Source: CAZRIZ01 sp050950465
GTDB lineage: Bacteria > Patescibacteriota > Saccharimonadia > Saccharimonadales > Saccharimonadaceae
NCBI GenBank assembly: GCA_050950465.1
Contig: JBMNHQ010000002.1
Coordinates: forward strand, 310,001-374,000
DNA: 64,000 nt
Reading direction: 5' to 3'
Part shown: positions 35,250-44,194 of the stretch, in pieces
Numbering within the stretch: position 1 is the stretch's first letter
Layout of the letters: each line of letters opens with the position of its first letter
The notes under the pieces: model-generated
The model's database searches: none
Told to the model about the DNA's origin: nothing
Seen by the model: the letters and a program-made list of their open reading frames with translations, nothing else
Made by a program: the position numbers and the translations under genes

Positions 35250-35302
35250 CCAAGCGCAAACACGAGCCGTGTTAGCAGCGTTTATGCTATTATTGAGTCG
35301 TG

Positions 35303-35953
35303 ATGGAAAAAAGCAAACCAGACGACAAGCAGCTCGCCATAATTCAATCACTTGGCAGAATAACTATTCTATTTTGTATTATACTCATTATCTTATTGTC
35401 TATCGCTATACAGCCCACCTTTATCAATCAATCTATACCAGACTCGACGATTGATAGAATTTTAGTAGCCATTTTACAGCTTGGACTAATCATATTTAAT
35501 GTTACTGTAGCAACAAGACTAGCCAGCCAACCAAGCAAAAGCCGCAGGGCATTCGTTTCAATAGGTATACCGGTAACACAGCTTATGATGGTTGGTATTT
35601 TTCTAATAGACCTTAAGGCCTGCGGACTAATAAGCAAAATGTTAACCCCGTCCCCAAAACCCAGAAACAACTTATTTTACGGTGCTATTCTGCAAAAAGA
35701 CCCTTCTTATGTTCGCTCCATCATACCAATTCTAATCACTGCCACAATTTTTTATATTATTTTTTATCTCATTACAAAATATCGCCATAAATTAAAAAAT
35801 CGCTTTTTAATCGCTGTTGTAATAGTTATGGCATTATTTACAACTATCTATTTACACTTCGGACCGGTTAAGAGAATATCTGATTATGATCGATCAAACT
35901 ACTGTGAGTTTGAAACCACCCAGTATGATTCATGCGATGGCTGTATCTACTAG
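35303..35953 (+). CDS. Four-helix membrane protein, paralogue B
   Basis: This is about 216 residues, four membrane helices, and a C-terminal tail with three cysteines (YCEFETTQYDSCDGC). It is a diverged tandem copy of the preceding gene with the same helix spacing. An extended -10 TGCTATTAT ends nine bases before ATG 35303 (six before GTG 35300), so it is probably leaderless and has its own promoter despite following its paralogue. The function is unknown. Confidence 0.78.
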   Translation: MEKSKPDDKQLAIIQSLGRITILFCIILIILLSIAIQPTFINQSIPDSTIDRILVAILQLGLIIFNVTVATRLASQPSKSRRAFVSIGIPVTQLMMVGIFLIDLKACGLISKMLTPSPKPRNNLFYGAILQKDPSYVRSIIPILITATIFYIIFYLITKYRHKLKNRFLIAVVIVMALFTTIYLHFGPVKRISDYDRSNYCEFETTQYDSCDGCIY

Positions 35954-35979
35954 ACAAAACGCTTAATCTTTGCTATAAT
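35951..35979 (+). promoter_or_regulatory. RNase J promoter
   Basis: TAGACA (35951-35956) and TATAAT (35974-35979, preceded by TGC) are separated by 17 bases. The -35 overlaps the stop codon of the upstream gene. The leader is about 95 nt and AT-rich. Confidence 0.75.
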
Positions 35980-36081
35980 GAGTGTATTGATTGATTCTTT
36001 TTGGTTAAAAATTTGTTTTTAAGCATCGCCTTAAAAATTAATCATTAACTAATAAAATAATTTAGAAATTAAGGAAATTTC

Positions 36082-38103
36082 GTGGGACGAACCAGAGTAA
36101 AAAACGTGTCAGGTGCGACGCGAGCGCCAAAGCCTAATCTTAAGCGTGGTATTAAGCCACGTACTGGGCAGCCAAAAAATCAGCCCAAAAACCAAAAAAC
36201 ACCTGCTAAAACGCGACCAAAAGTTCAAGTTACAACTAGCGTACGTCGTGGTGAAGTAATTCGCGCTCAGCGCATGCTAGCTAGTGATGTGACCATGCGC
36301 GCCACTCAACACGTTATTAATAATCCTGTTAATAAGTCAATCTTTAACGGCAACAAAGGCAAGCAAATTTCACCGATTGCGCTAAAGAAAACCCGACCGC
36401 ATCTAAAAGCCGTCAGAATTATTCCGCTTGGTGGTTTGGGAGAAGCCGGCATTGGCAAAAACATGACGGTGATTGAGTATGAAAACGAATTGGTAGTAAT
36501 TGATATGGGAACCATTTTCCCCGATGCCAATGACTACCCAGGTATTAATTACATGGTGGCAGACATTAGCTACTTAGAAAAAAATCGCCATAAGATTAAA
36601 GCCTTCCTGTTTACTCACGCCCACCTAGATCACATTGGCGCAACTAAACTAATCTTGCCCAAATTTCCTAATATACCAGTTTATGGTACTGCCTTTACAA
36701 TTGGCATGATTCAGCGACAAATATCTGAATTGCCACAAGAATACAACATTACTTATCAGACTATCGATCCATTCACCAAACACCAAGTAAAGATTTCGGA
36801 ACACTTCAGCATTGAGTTTGTGCACGTACTACACTCTATTCCTGGAGCGGTAGCAATTGTAATACGCACTCCCAACGGTGTAATTGTTCATTCTGGCGAT
36901 TGGCGTTTCGAACAGCAGCCAATCAATAAACCATTCGATATGCCAAGACTATTGGAGATTGCTCAAAAAGAAGGTATTGATTTGCTACTTAATGAATCGA
37001 CTAATATCGATTCACCCGGCACTCATCCAATAACTGAAGTAGAAGTTGGCGACAACATTGGTGAAGTTATGGATCAGTTCCCTAATAGTCGCATTATCGT
37101 CAGCTGCTTCTCTTCACAAATTTACCGTATTGGACAAATACTCAAGCAAGCTCATGCTCACGGGCGTAAAGTAGCCTTTTCAGGTTTTAGTATGATTAGT
37201 ACCGCTGAAATCGCACTCCGCACCCAAGAACTTAAAGTACCAAAGAACACTGTGATGAAAATTGAGGACATCGTTAAGCTGCCCGACAGTCAAGTCACAA
37301 TTATCTGTACCGGCAGCCAAGGCGAACTAAATGCCGTACTAAATCGTATGGTCAGTGGTGCTCATAAATATATCAAGATTAAGGGGACCGACGTTATACT
37401 CTTCAGTTCCAACCCGATTCCTGGCAATGAACCACAAATAGTTAACACAATCGATGGTCTACTGCGTGAAGGCGCTAGTGTAATTCAAAATAACCGTTCT
37501 CATCTAACCGGAATTGGGTTAATTCATTTATCTGGACATGCCTATTATGATGATCACGTGATTTATGTCAAATCGCTACATCCACGCAACTACATGCCAA
37601 TTCATGGCCAATTCTTCATGCTAGAACACAATGCTGAAATGGCTCACAACGTTGCCGGCATTCCTAAAGAAAACATTCTGGTTTGTGATAACGGCGATAT
37701 AGTCGAACTACTGCCAGATAAAACAATTCGAAAGAATGGCCGCATTCATGTTGGCAGTGTAATGTTTGACAATTCTGATAACGAGGTCAATGATGCTGTA
37801 GTTAAGGATCGACTACATATCTCTTCGCAGGGAATTGTAGTTTTAGTTATGTTAGTTAATAAAAAGACCGGTCGACTAGCAAAGACCCCAGACATCATTT
37901 CTCGTGCTTTTATCTATTTGAAAGATAATGAGGAGTTGATGAGTCGTATTCGACACTACCTAAAAATTAAGATTGAGAAGGATGGTCGTAGTGCTGATGA
38001 CTTGAAGGAATTAAAGGAAGAGATAAAAGACGACGTATCACAAATTCTCTACGACGAAACCGGCCATACGCCAATTGTCATACCGGTCATAAACCTATTT
38101 TAA
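36082..38103 (+). CDS. rnj: Ribonuclease J
   Basis: This metallo-beta-lactamase/beta-CASP nuclease has endo- and 5'-exonuclease activity in mRNA decay and rRNA maturation. It has 673 residues, about 110 longer than usual because of a very basic N-terminal extension (RNA contact is likely). The metal-binding HAHLDHIG motif, the upstream IPLGGLGEAGIGKNM block and GSQGELNAVLNRM are visible. GTG 36082 follows AAGGAAA. The next gene starts one base after the stop. Confidence 0.96.
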   Translation: MGRTRVKNVSGATRAPKPNLKRGIKPRTGQPKNQPKNQKTPAKTRPKVQVTTSVRRGEVIRAQRMLASDVTMRATQHVINNPVNKSIFNGNKGKQISPIALKKTRPHLKAVRIIPLGGLGEAGIGKNMTVIEYENELVVIDMGTIFPDANDYPGINYMVADISYLEKNRHKIKAFLFTHAHLDHIGATKLILPKFPNIPVYGTAFTIGMIQRQISELPQEYNITYQTIDPFTKHQVKISEHFSIEFVHVLHSIPGAVAIVIRTPNGVIVHSGDWRFEQQPINKPFDMPRLLEIAQKEGIDLLLNESTNIDSPGTHPITEVEVGDNIGEVMDQFPNSRIIVSCFSSQIYRIGQILKQAHAHGRKVAFSGFSMISTAEIALRTQELKVPKNTVMKIEDIVKLPDSQVTIICTGSQGELNAVLNRMVSGAHKYIKIKGTDVILFSSNPIPGNEPQIVNTIDGLLREGASVIQNNRSHLTGIGLIHLSGHAYYDDHVIYVKSLHPRNYMPIHGQFFMLEHNAEMAHNVAGIPKENILVCDNGDIVELLPDKTIRKNGRIHVGSVMFDNSDNEVNDAVVKDRLHISSQGIVVLVMLVNKKTGRLAKTPDIISRAFIYLKDNEELMSRIRHYLKIKIEKDGRSADDLKELKEEIKDDVSQILYDETGHTPIVIPVINLF

Positions 38104-38104
38104 T

Positions 38105-39094
38105 ATGAATAAAACCATACCCGTTTTTGTCATTGCTGGTTTCTTAGGATCAGGCAAAACTACATTTGTAAATCAACTCTTAACTCAAGCCAGTGGCTAC
38201 AAAGTTGGCATGATCGTCAATGATTTTGGTAAAGTTAACGTTGATGCCGCATTAGTGGAGAAACAGGTTGATGAACTGGTTAGTCTATCAAATGGCTGTT
38301 TATGCTGTAGCCTATCTAACGAACTTGACGACTCATTAAGTCAACTGACTGATAGTAATAAAGATTTGGATTTTATTCTAGTTGAAGCTAGTGGATTAGC
38401 TGACCCAATGCAAATGGTTGAATTAGTCCTAAACAGTAAAAGTAAAAAAGTGTACTTCCAAGATATTATCTACCTGATTGATGCTGTTAATTTTACCGAC
38501 TTATGGCGCAACGAAACCTATCGCGCTAACCAAGGCTTAAGAATTGCTAAAATCGTTTTAGTCAACAAAGTTGATTTATCTAACCCCGATCAAATAGCGC
38601 AGATTGAAGCTATTGTGCGAGAAGTTAACCCCCGCGCCCTAATTGTACCGACTAGTCAAGCACAATTTGATTACCGCCTACTGGTTGATCAAAAGACTAC
38701 TAGCCACCAGCTTAAAATTGGCCAAACCAATCACCATAATCATAAATCGTATGGTAACTACACTAGTTTTGATTTTCATGAGACTAGACCACTTGACCCA
38801 CTCAAGACAACAACTTTTTTGAACAACCTACCAAACAACATCTACCGCGCTAAGGGCTGGATGAATTTTGGTAAAAAAGCCAAGGGACACAAAATACTAC
38901 TTCAGTTAGTTGGTCGACAGCATCAATTAAAAGCTGTTCCATTGAAAGACAATGAGAAGCTATTAACTGAGTTAGTTTTTGTTGGCGTCAATATTAACGA
39001 AGAAGATCTACTGAATAAGCTCCGGCAATTAATTGACGAAGACCCAGGTAATGTGACTAACGAAAATCGTGTTAGCGTGGAATATTTTCGCTAG
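38105..39094 (+). CDS. CobW/G3E-family GTPase (metallochaperone)
   Basis: This is a 329-residue P-loop GTPase of the COG0523 group that hands metals, often zinc, to target enzymes. Walker A is GFLGSGKTT, the metal-binding CxCC motif is NGCLCCSL, the G4 motif is NKVD, and a CobW C-terminal domain follows (about 215-320). A His-rich linker (NHHNHKS) could bind metal. There is no own ribosome site; it is coupled to rnj. Its last 23 bases overlap the convergent HNH gene. The metal served is not readable. Confidence 0.93.
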   Translation: MNKTIPVFVIAGFLGSGKTTFVNQLLTQASGYKVGMIVNDFGKVNVDAALVEKQVDELVSLSNGCLCCSLSNELDDSLSQLTDSNKDLDFILVEASGLADPMQMVELVLNSKSKKVYFQDIIYLIDAVNFTDLWRNETYRANQGLRIAKIVLVNKVDLSNPDQIAQIEAIVREVNPRALIVPTSQAQFDYRLLVDQKTTSHQLKIGQTNHHNHKSYGNYTSFDFHETRPLDPLKTTTFLNNLPNNIYRAKGWMNFGKKAKGHKILLQLVGRQHQLKAVPLKDNEKLLTELVFVGVNINEEDLLNKLRQLIDEDPGNVTNENRVSVEYFR

Positions 39095-39800
39095 AAATTG
39101 GGCAGCGTTGCAACACTTGTTGCATGGCTAACTTTTCCGCTTCTGTTACCCACAAGCCATAATCTAACTTAACTTGGATTTGACGCGATACATAGGCACA
39201 GCGGAAAAGTTTATTTGATGGCAGCCAACTAGCCGCATCACTATCAACCTTAGCCTGATTTGCCTCGCGACTAACTGCTACTAAATTATTTGGGTCGTTG
39301 TAAAATTTATAACGCTTCTCTGAATCCCAATCTTGTGCGCCTTTTTGCCAGGCATCACTAACTGCTACAATATGATCAATTTGGATTTCTTGACTAGTCG
39401 CTGGACCATACTCAAAGATAATTTCCTTACCAGTGTACGGATCTTGTAGTATACCTGATATAACCCGACAATTATCGTCAATAATTATGTCTGTTAAATC
39501 GCGTTTTAGAACTAAGTTGCGCATTGAACACTTACCTAAAATCTGCCAAGTACTGGCAAACAAAGCTCGATCATAGCCAGTTTTCGGCGCTCGACCTTTA
39601 ACCTCTAATTTCTCTAATAATTCTAAGCTGGTCTCGTCAGACTGAACTGCACTAGCAACACTTAAATCATATTGCATAAACTCACGCCAAAGCTTAGCAA
39701 TATTTGCCCGAGAATCCGGCCCCAACCCCATTAAAACAGCAATTATCCCACCAACTATGGTCAGAATAGCCGCTAGGCGCCGACGCTTATGGTTTATCAT
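39072..39800 (-). CDS. Exported HNH nuclease (DUF1524-like)
   Basis: This 242-residue protein has a basic start and a hydrophobic segment (9-27) that should export or anchor it, then a C-terminal His-Me nuclease domain: QIDHIVAVSDAW carries the catalytic Asp-His and NDPNNLVAVSREANQAKVDS the Asn and second metal part, followed by AASWLP. This is the GmrSD-C/DUF1524 type common in secreted nucleases of actinobacteria and related groups. For a nucleotide-scavenging symbiont a surface DNase makes sense (inference). It lies directly downstream of the structured RNA on the same strand. Confidence 0.85.
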   Translation of the reverse strand: MINHKRRRLAAILTIVGGIIAVLMGLGPDSRANIAKLWREFMQYDLSVASAVQSDETSLELLEKLEVKGRAPKTGYDRALFASTWQILGKCSMRNLVLKRDLTDIIIDDNCRVISGILQDPYTGKEIIFEYGPATSQEIQIDHIVAVSDAWQKGAQDWDSEKRYKFYNDPNNLVAVSREANQAKVDSDAASWLPSNKLFRCAYVSRQIQVKLDYGLWVTEAEKLAMQQVLQRCPISSENIPR

Positions 39801-39827
39801 GGTTCCATTTTAACACAACCACCTTTT

Positions 39828-39900
39828 CATCACTCCGTGCTCGACACGGAATCCAGTTTTATCTTCAAATTGGTAGATTCTGAATCAAGTTCAGAATGAC
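39828..39900. repeat. REP-like nested palindromic element
   Basis: Two hairpins, TCCGTG/CACGGA (39834-39850) and ATTCTGAA/TTCAGAAT (39877-39897), are also inverted copies of each other (TCACTCCGTGCTCGACAC against the complement of the right arm). This double symmetry is typical of dispersed intergenic palindromes. Only one copy is in the window. Confidence 0.6.
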
Positions 39901-39903
39901 AAT

Positions 39904-40098
39904 AAAAAGCTAGTCGGCCAGTTCAGTAGTTGCTTCGAGGGGAATCTTGAGTTACGACGAAAGCTTAGCGCCGATGACCCTGTAACGACAGACGTCATCA
40001 AGCGTCCCCGAGAAGTAACTATCGAACAGAGGCCGATTTATAGCTGGATAGCGGGCGTAGTCAACGCGTCTCTCGCAAGGAACTATGGACATCAGGCC
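39904..40098 (-). ncRNA. Structured RNA, copy 1 (new family candidate)
   Basis: The gap 39801-40176 holds no gene but a long nested hairpin on the minus strand. From the outside inward: AGCTA/TAGCT, TCGGCC/GGCCGA, GTTC/GAAC, a nine-bp helix (39928-39936 with 40012-40020), a symmetric GA/GA internal loop, GGGG/CCCC, then a 63-nt core (39943-40005). A five-T run follows the outer helix (39904-39908), which marks the minus strand as the transcript. A further hairpin lies 5' of this (GCGT/ACGC). The core matches copy 2 at 47105-47167. The 5' end and promoter are uncertain. Confidence 0.75.
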
Positions 40099-40159
40099 AA
40101 TTAAGTTAACTATTGTGGTATGGCTATAAATTAACGCAATAAAATCTTACCTAAATTGA

Positions 40160-40168
40160 TGCTACAAT
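40160..40168 (+). promoter_or_regulatory. Extended -10 of pepN (leaderless geometry)
   Basis: TGCTACAAT ends eight bases before ATG 40177; no ribosome site is seen. Confidence 0.55.
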
Positions 40169-40176
40169 ATACAGAT

Positions 40177-42684
40177 ATGGAACGCTTAACTAAACTATTT
40201 CAGCCTGAGCATTATCAGCTAACTTTTGATATTAATCAAAAGAAACGAACCTATCGTGGTATTGTTCGCCTAGAGGGATGTAAAACTAGCCCAGAAATTA
40301 CTCACATCAAACTTGACGCGGTTGATTTACAAATCGAACAAGTTCTTGTTAACCAGACTGAGGTTGAGTTTAGTTATAACCAAGAACAGATTACCATCCC
40401 AACAACCGAGGATAGCAAGCAGCAGATTGAAATTAAATTCTCGAACAACATTACTGAACAAATGTACGGAATTTATCCATGCTCGTATATTTTTGAGGGC
40501 GACAAAGAAGAAATTATCGCCACGCAGTTTGAAAGTCATTATGCCCGCTACGCCTTTCCTTGTATCGATGAGCCAGCCGCTAAAGCAACTTTTACCTTAA
40601 CTTTAGTAGTTGACGCTGACCATACTGTCTTATCTAACACTCCAGTCGTCAAGCAAATCACAAAGCGTAATCGACAATTGGTGCGCTTTGAAACCACACC
40701 AAAAATGAGTTCCTACACGCTCGGGTTCGTAATTGGTAAATTGATTAAAATCAGCGGACTAACTAAATCTGGTATCGAAGTCAACGCCTACGCCAGTCGA
40801 GCTCATCAACCAGAAGAACTGGAATATGGTCTGCGGGTTGCAATCGACTCACTTGACTGGTATGAGCAATACTTTGGTGTATCGTATCCGTTACCAAAAT
40901 GTGACCACGTTGCTCTACCAGACTTTGCCGCTGGTGCTATGGAAAATTGGGGATTGGTGACCTACCGCGAAGCTCTATTTCTAGTTCAGCCCGACACGCC
41001 GATTGATTTAAGAACCAGTATAGCAACTGTAATTACACACGAGTTAGCTCACATGTGGTTTGGCAACTTAGTTACTATGTGGTGGTGGGATGAATTGTGG
41101 CTCAACGAAAGCTTGGCTAGTATACTCGAAATCAAATGTCTAGATGCTATTCGCCCCCAGCTGCAAGTTGGTGATAATTACTATGCTGGCACACTATTTA
41201 GTGCCTTAAGACGTGATAGTCTACCAGGGGTTCAGCCAATTATTACACCGATTAATCAACCAGAGGAAATAAGCACTATTTTTGATGGTGCAATCGTCTA
41301 CTCTAAGGGCGCTTGCTTAATGTATATGATTGAAAGTTGGGTTGGTAAAGAAATTTTTCAGACTGGACTGCAATATTATCTAAAAAAACATTCCTACGCC
41401 TGTGCTTCGACTAAGGATTTCCTAAAAATATTCCAACGTCTGTCACAGCAACCAGTTAATCAAATAATTCAGAAGTGGCTTAATCAACCTGGCTTTCCCT
41501 TGATTGAAACTAATAGGAACTGGCAAATCAGACAAAGGCAATTTGGTTACAAGACTGAGCAAACTTGGCAAATTCCCTTAAACCTAGCGGACAAGAAGCT
41601 GGTTCTAGAAGAGAGTGTTAAAATCGCCCCTCAAGTTATAAACGCCGACGGCGCAACTTACGCCGTAGTCAAATACGACGATACAATTCTAAACGAGATA
41701 TTACCGCAGATAATTAACGGCGATCAGATATCGCAATACTATTTTCTTACCAGCCAACTACTGCTCGCTGAGCGGAGCTATCAGCCATACGCTAGCCTAG
41801 TGCCACACATTAACAGTTTTAGTCATAGCTCAAATCAACTGACTTGGCTAGCTTTGGCACGCATTGTCAATAATCTACGGGTTGTTGTAGCTGATAACAA
41901 GCTGGGTCAAAGTGATCTAAATCAGCTAGCAGGAAGCCTAGCTGCAGCAAAACTCAATCAGACTGGCCTGCTGCCACAACCTGAAGAGTCAATTAACAGC
42001 TATCGATTGAGAAGTACTCTGGTGGATTTGGTAGTTGATGCGCGCGAAACTGAGACATTAAATGATTTAAGCTCACGTTTTAATCCAAATTTTGACCAAA
42101 TTGACGCCGACCTTAGGCCAAATATTATTGCAGCAAAATTACTATCATCCAGCGACAATAATGAGCTTATTAACCAACTATTTTCAAGTTATCAAACGAC
42201 TACTAATCCAGACTTGAAAGATGACATCATGACTGGCTTAGCCTACGCCCCTAAGCAAAGTGAACTCGAAATTATTGTTCAGCAATTTAATAATCGCGAG
42301 ATTATTAAGCCGCAGGATATTATCATGTGGTATGCCTGTCTTGTTAGACAAAGAACTGGCCGATCATTAGCTTGGCGTTGGCTGCAGGACAATTTTGCCA
42401 ATCTAATAGATTTATTTCAAGCAAGTGGCGACCATGGAGATTTTATCAGGATTACTGCCGCTACGTTTAGTACGCCAGAACAGTTGGCTGAGTTTAAGAA
42501 CTTTTTCACACCCTACCAAGAAGACCCAGTATTGCAACGCGAAATTAAAGTTGGAATTAAACAAATAACATCAAAAGTAAACCTTATAAATAAACAACAA
42601 AAATTGGTAGCTCAAGCACTTAGGTCAGCACTATCTAGCCACAACAGCTCATCAACCGCCAACTCTTTGGCTGATGAACCGTAG
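40177..42684 (+). CDS. pepN: Aminopeptidase N (M1 zinc metallopeptidase)
   Basis: This removes N-terminal residues from peptides in the cytoplasm. It has about 835 residues. The exopeptidase motif GAMENWG, zinc motif HELAHMWFG with the third ligand in NESLAS, and a C-terminal ERAP-like helical domain are present. I choose ATG 40177 over the upstream ATG 40156 because the N-terminus MERLTKLFQPEHY fits the family and the -10 lies between the two. The 3' end overlaps the convergent rnhB::yraN gene by 73 bases. Confidence 0.95.
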   Translation: MERLTKLFQPEHYQLTFDINQKKRTYRGIVRLEGCKTSPEITHIKLDAVDLQIEQVLVNQTEVEFSYNQEQITIPTTEDSKQQIEIKFSNNITEQMYGIYPCSYIFEGDKEEIIATQFESHYARYAFPCIDEPAAKATFTLTLVVDADHTVLSNTPVVKQITKRNRQLVRFETTPKMSSYTLGFVIGKLIKISGLTKSGIEVNAYASRAHQPEELEYGLRVAIDSLDWYEQYFGVSYPLPKCDHVALPDFAAGAMENWGLVTYREALFLVQPDTPIDLRTSIATVITHELAHMWFGNLVTMWWWDELWLNESLASILEIKCLDAIRPQLQVGDNYYAGTLFSALRRDSLPGVQPIITPINQPEEISTIFDGAIVYSKGACLMYMIESWVGKEIFQTGLQYYLKKHSYACASTKDFLKIFQRLSQQPVNQIIQKWLNQPGFPLIETNRNWQIRQRQFGYKTEQTWQIPLNLADKKLVLEESVKIAPQVINADGATYAVVKYDDTILNEILPQIINGDQISQYYFLTSQLLLAERSYQPYASLVPHINSFSHSSNQLTWLALARIVNNLRVVVADNKLGQSDLNQLAGSLAAAKLNQTGLLPQPEESINSYRLRSTLVDLVVDARETETLNDLSSRFNPNFDQIDADLRPNIIAAKLLSSSDNNELINQLFSSYQTTTNPDLKDDIMTGLAYAPKQSELEIIVQQFNNREIIKPQDIIMWYACLVRQRTGRSLAWRWLQDNFANLIDLFQASGDHGDFIRITAATFSTPEQLAEFKNFFTPYQEDPVLQREIKVGIKQITSKVNLINKQQKLVAQALRSALSSHNSSSTANSLADEP

Positions 42685-43553
42685 ATAGAAACCACACCGA
42701 TTCCAATCTGGTAGTTGGCAAATTCGGGTTTTTGCAAGATTACTTGACCAGCTCGCTTTAAATGCTGAAGCTTCTTTTGGTTGATTGCCGCCTGTCCACC
42801 ACCAAAATAATCACTTTGTCTAGTCTTAACCTCGATTAATCCAATTAGGTCGTCTTTTTTCACTACGACATCAACTTCAAAAAACTTAGTTCGCCAATTG
42901 CGTGTTAAAATTTTATAACCCCGCTCTACCAACCATCGTTCGGCCAAGTCCTCCCCCGCCTGCCCAATCGAATTAACTGTGTTAGATTCTGAACATAATT
43001 GAGCAATTGGCCGATAAGACCAGCGATGCACATCGGAGGCACCAAATTTTTGTAACATCTCTCTATGTAGTTTTGTACCATAACCAACATGCTTCGAAAA
43101 TTGATAACAACCATACCTTTCATCTAAATCCAATTCCGCCATCATTCGGTCACGAGCAACTTTAGCTAAAATTGCCGCTGCCGAAACCGAGGGCACAAGA
43201 AGGTCAGCTCGTTTCATAACCGTAACTAAACTACTGCCTAAAAAGTCCACTGTACCATCAATAATAATTCTTCGATAAGCCTTTGAATCAATCTTTGCTA
43301 CTGCACGCTTGGTCGCTAACTTTAATGACTGCGACAGGCCGATGGTATCAATTTCTACTGGACTTACCCAGCCTAAACTAAAAGCTAGAGCCGATTGTTT
43401 AATGATCGGCTCTAGTTTCAGTCGATTAGACTTGGTTAAACGCTTGCTGTCTGTCAAGTGGTTGATTGAATGATCGTCGGGTAAAACACAAGCACCAACT
43501 ACCAGCGGACCAGCCCACGCCCCACGCCCAACCTCATCGATACCTAGAATCAT
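42612..43553 (-). CDS. rnhB: Ribonuclease HII fused to YraN/UPF0102 nuclease
   Basis: This is one continuous frame of 313 residues joining two proteins usually encoded by neighbouring genes. Residues 1-185 are RNase HII, which removes ribonucleotides from DNA: Asp6-Glu7 in GIDEVGRG, Asp99 in IIIDGT and Asp117. Residues 196-305 are YraN, a PD-(D/E)xK fold: GEDLAERWLVERGYKIL, then E226-V-D228 and E241-V-K243. No stop or frameshift separates them. It is the last gene of the pilB-rplS-thioredoxin operon and overlaps pepN tail to tail. The fusion suggests coupled processing of RNA-DNA junctions (inference). Confidence 0.93.
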   Translation of the reverse strand: MILGIDEVGRGAWAGPLVVGACVLPDDHSINHLTDSKRLTKSNRLKLEPIIKQSALAFSLGWVSPVEIDTIGLSQSLKLATKRAVAKIDSKAYRRIIIDGTVDFLGSSLVTVMKRADLLVPSVSAAAILAKVARDRMMAELDLDERYGCYQFSKHVGYGTKLHREMLQKFGASDVHRWSYRPIAQLCSESNTVNSIGQAGEDLAERWLVERGYKILTRNWRTKFFEVDVVVKKDDLIGLIEVKTRQSDYFGGGQAAINQKKLQHLKRAGQVILQKPEFANYQIGIGVVSIYGSSAKELAVDELLWLDSADLSA

Positions 43554-44146
43554 TAAAAGCCGCGGTAATCGTGCTCAGTAAACATCTGCTCGATGCCATC
43601 AACTGAGCGTCCATAATTATTAAGATCGTCAACTATTTTTCCGTTCTCAACATAGAAGAATTGCGGCGTACCAAATCGCTTTTGACTATCCTCCTCGGCC
43701 ATATTGTTTTCAACTAAAAAGTCGAAGATGGCAGCATAATCAGCGTAAATTTCGTCACTCGCCCCAGGTACGCAAGTATATCCAGCCTCAATTCTATAAA
43801 TCAAATCACGATTATCGTTTTTGTCTTCATGATTAGCCAAAAAATCACTCATCACTTGCTCTAAATTCATACAATAGCCACAATCGCGACAACCAATGTA
43901 AAACATCTGCTTACCATCGACTTGCTTCAATTTCTGAACTGCCTCAGCATACCCTAGGGTTTTAAATGGATTATCTGGGTTATCAACACTAAACTCTTCT
44001 GATGAATCTGATCCTGATAGCATGCCTAAGCTCGTCGAAGCCTCTGGCTTAGAATTAAAAGCAAAGTAAATAATTCCAACTGCCACTAAAAGCATTAATC
44101 CGCCTGTGACACATTTTATTTTATTATCGTTTGTAATATCTGACAT
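43553..44146 (-). CDS. Membrane-anchored thioredoxin-like protein
   Basis: This is a 197-residue protein with one membrane helix (13-30), a low-complexity linker and a thioredoxin-like domain outside. The redox centre is CRDCGYC, with C89-G-Y-C92 in the active position and an extra Cys86. The cis-proline loop is GTPQFFYVENG. The architecture suits disulfide exchange with exported proteins. GGGGAG precedes ATG 44146. Its stop overlaps the start of rnhB::yraN. The family is confident at fold level; the partner is unknown. Confidence 0.85.
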   Translation of the reverse strand: MSDITNDNKIKCVTGGLMLLVAVGIIYFAFNSKPEASTSLGMLSGSDSSEEFSVDNPDNPFKTLGYAEAVQKLKQVDGKQMFYIGCRDCGYCMNLEQVMSDFLANHEDKNDNRDLIYRIEAGYTCVPGASDEIYADYAAIFDFLVENNMAEEDSQKRFGTPQFFYVENGKIVDDLNNYGRSVDGIEQMFTEHDYRGF

Positions 44147-44163
44147 AAACTCCCCTTATATAG

Positions 44164-44187
44164 AAAACCCGGGATGAGCGGGTTTTT
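44164..44187 (-). terminator. Terminator between rplS and the thioredoxin-like gene
   Basis: AAAACCCG (44164-44171) pairs with CGGGTTTT (44179-44186), with T-runs on both sides. It probably attenuates rather than fully separates the operon. Confidence 0.75.
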
Positions 44188-44194
44188 AATCAAT

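Noticed and set aside
39072..40098. HEARO/OMEGA-type RNA with IscB-like nuclease
   Set aside because: RNA followed by an HNH gene on the same strand recalls it, but the protein has an export segment and a DUF1524-type HNH domain, with no RuvC parts, and the second RNA copy has no nuclease beside it.
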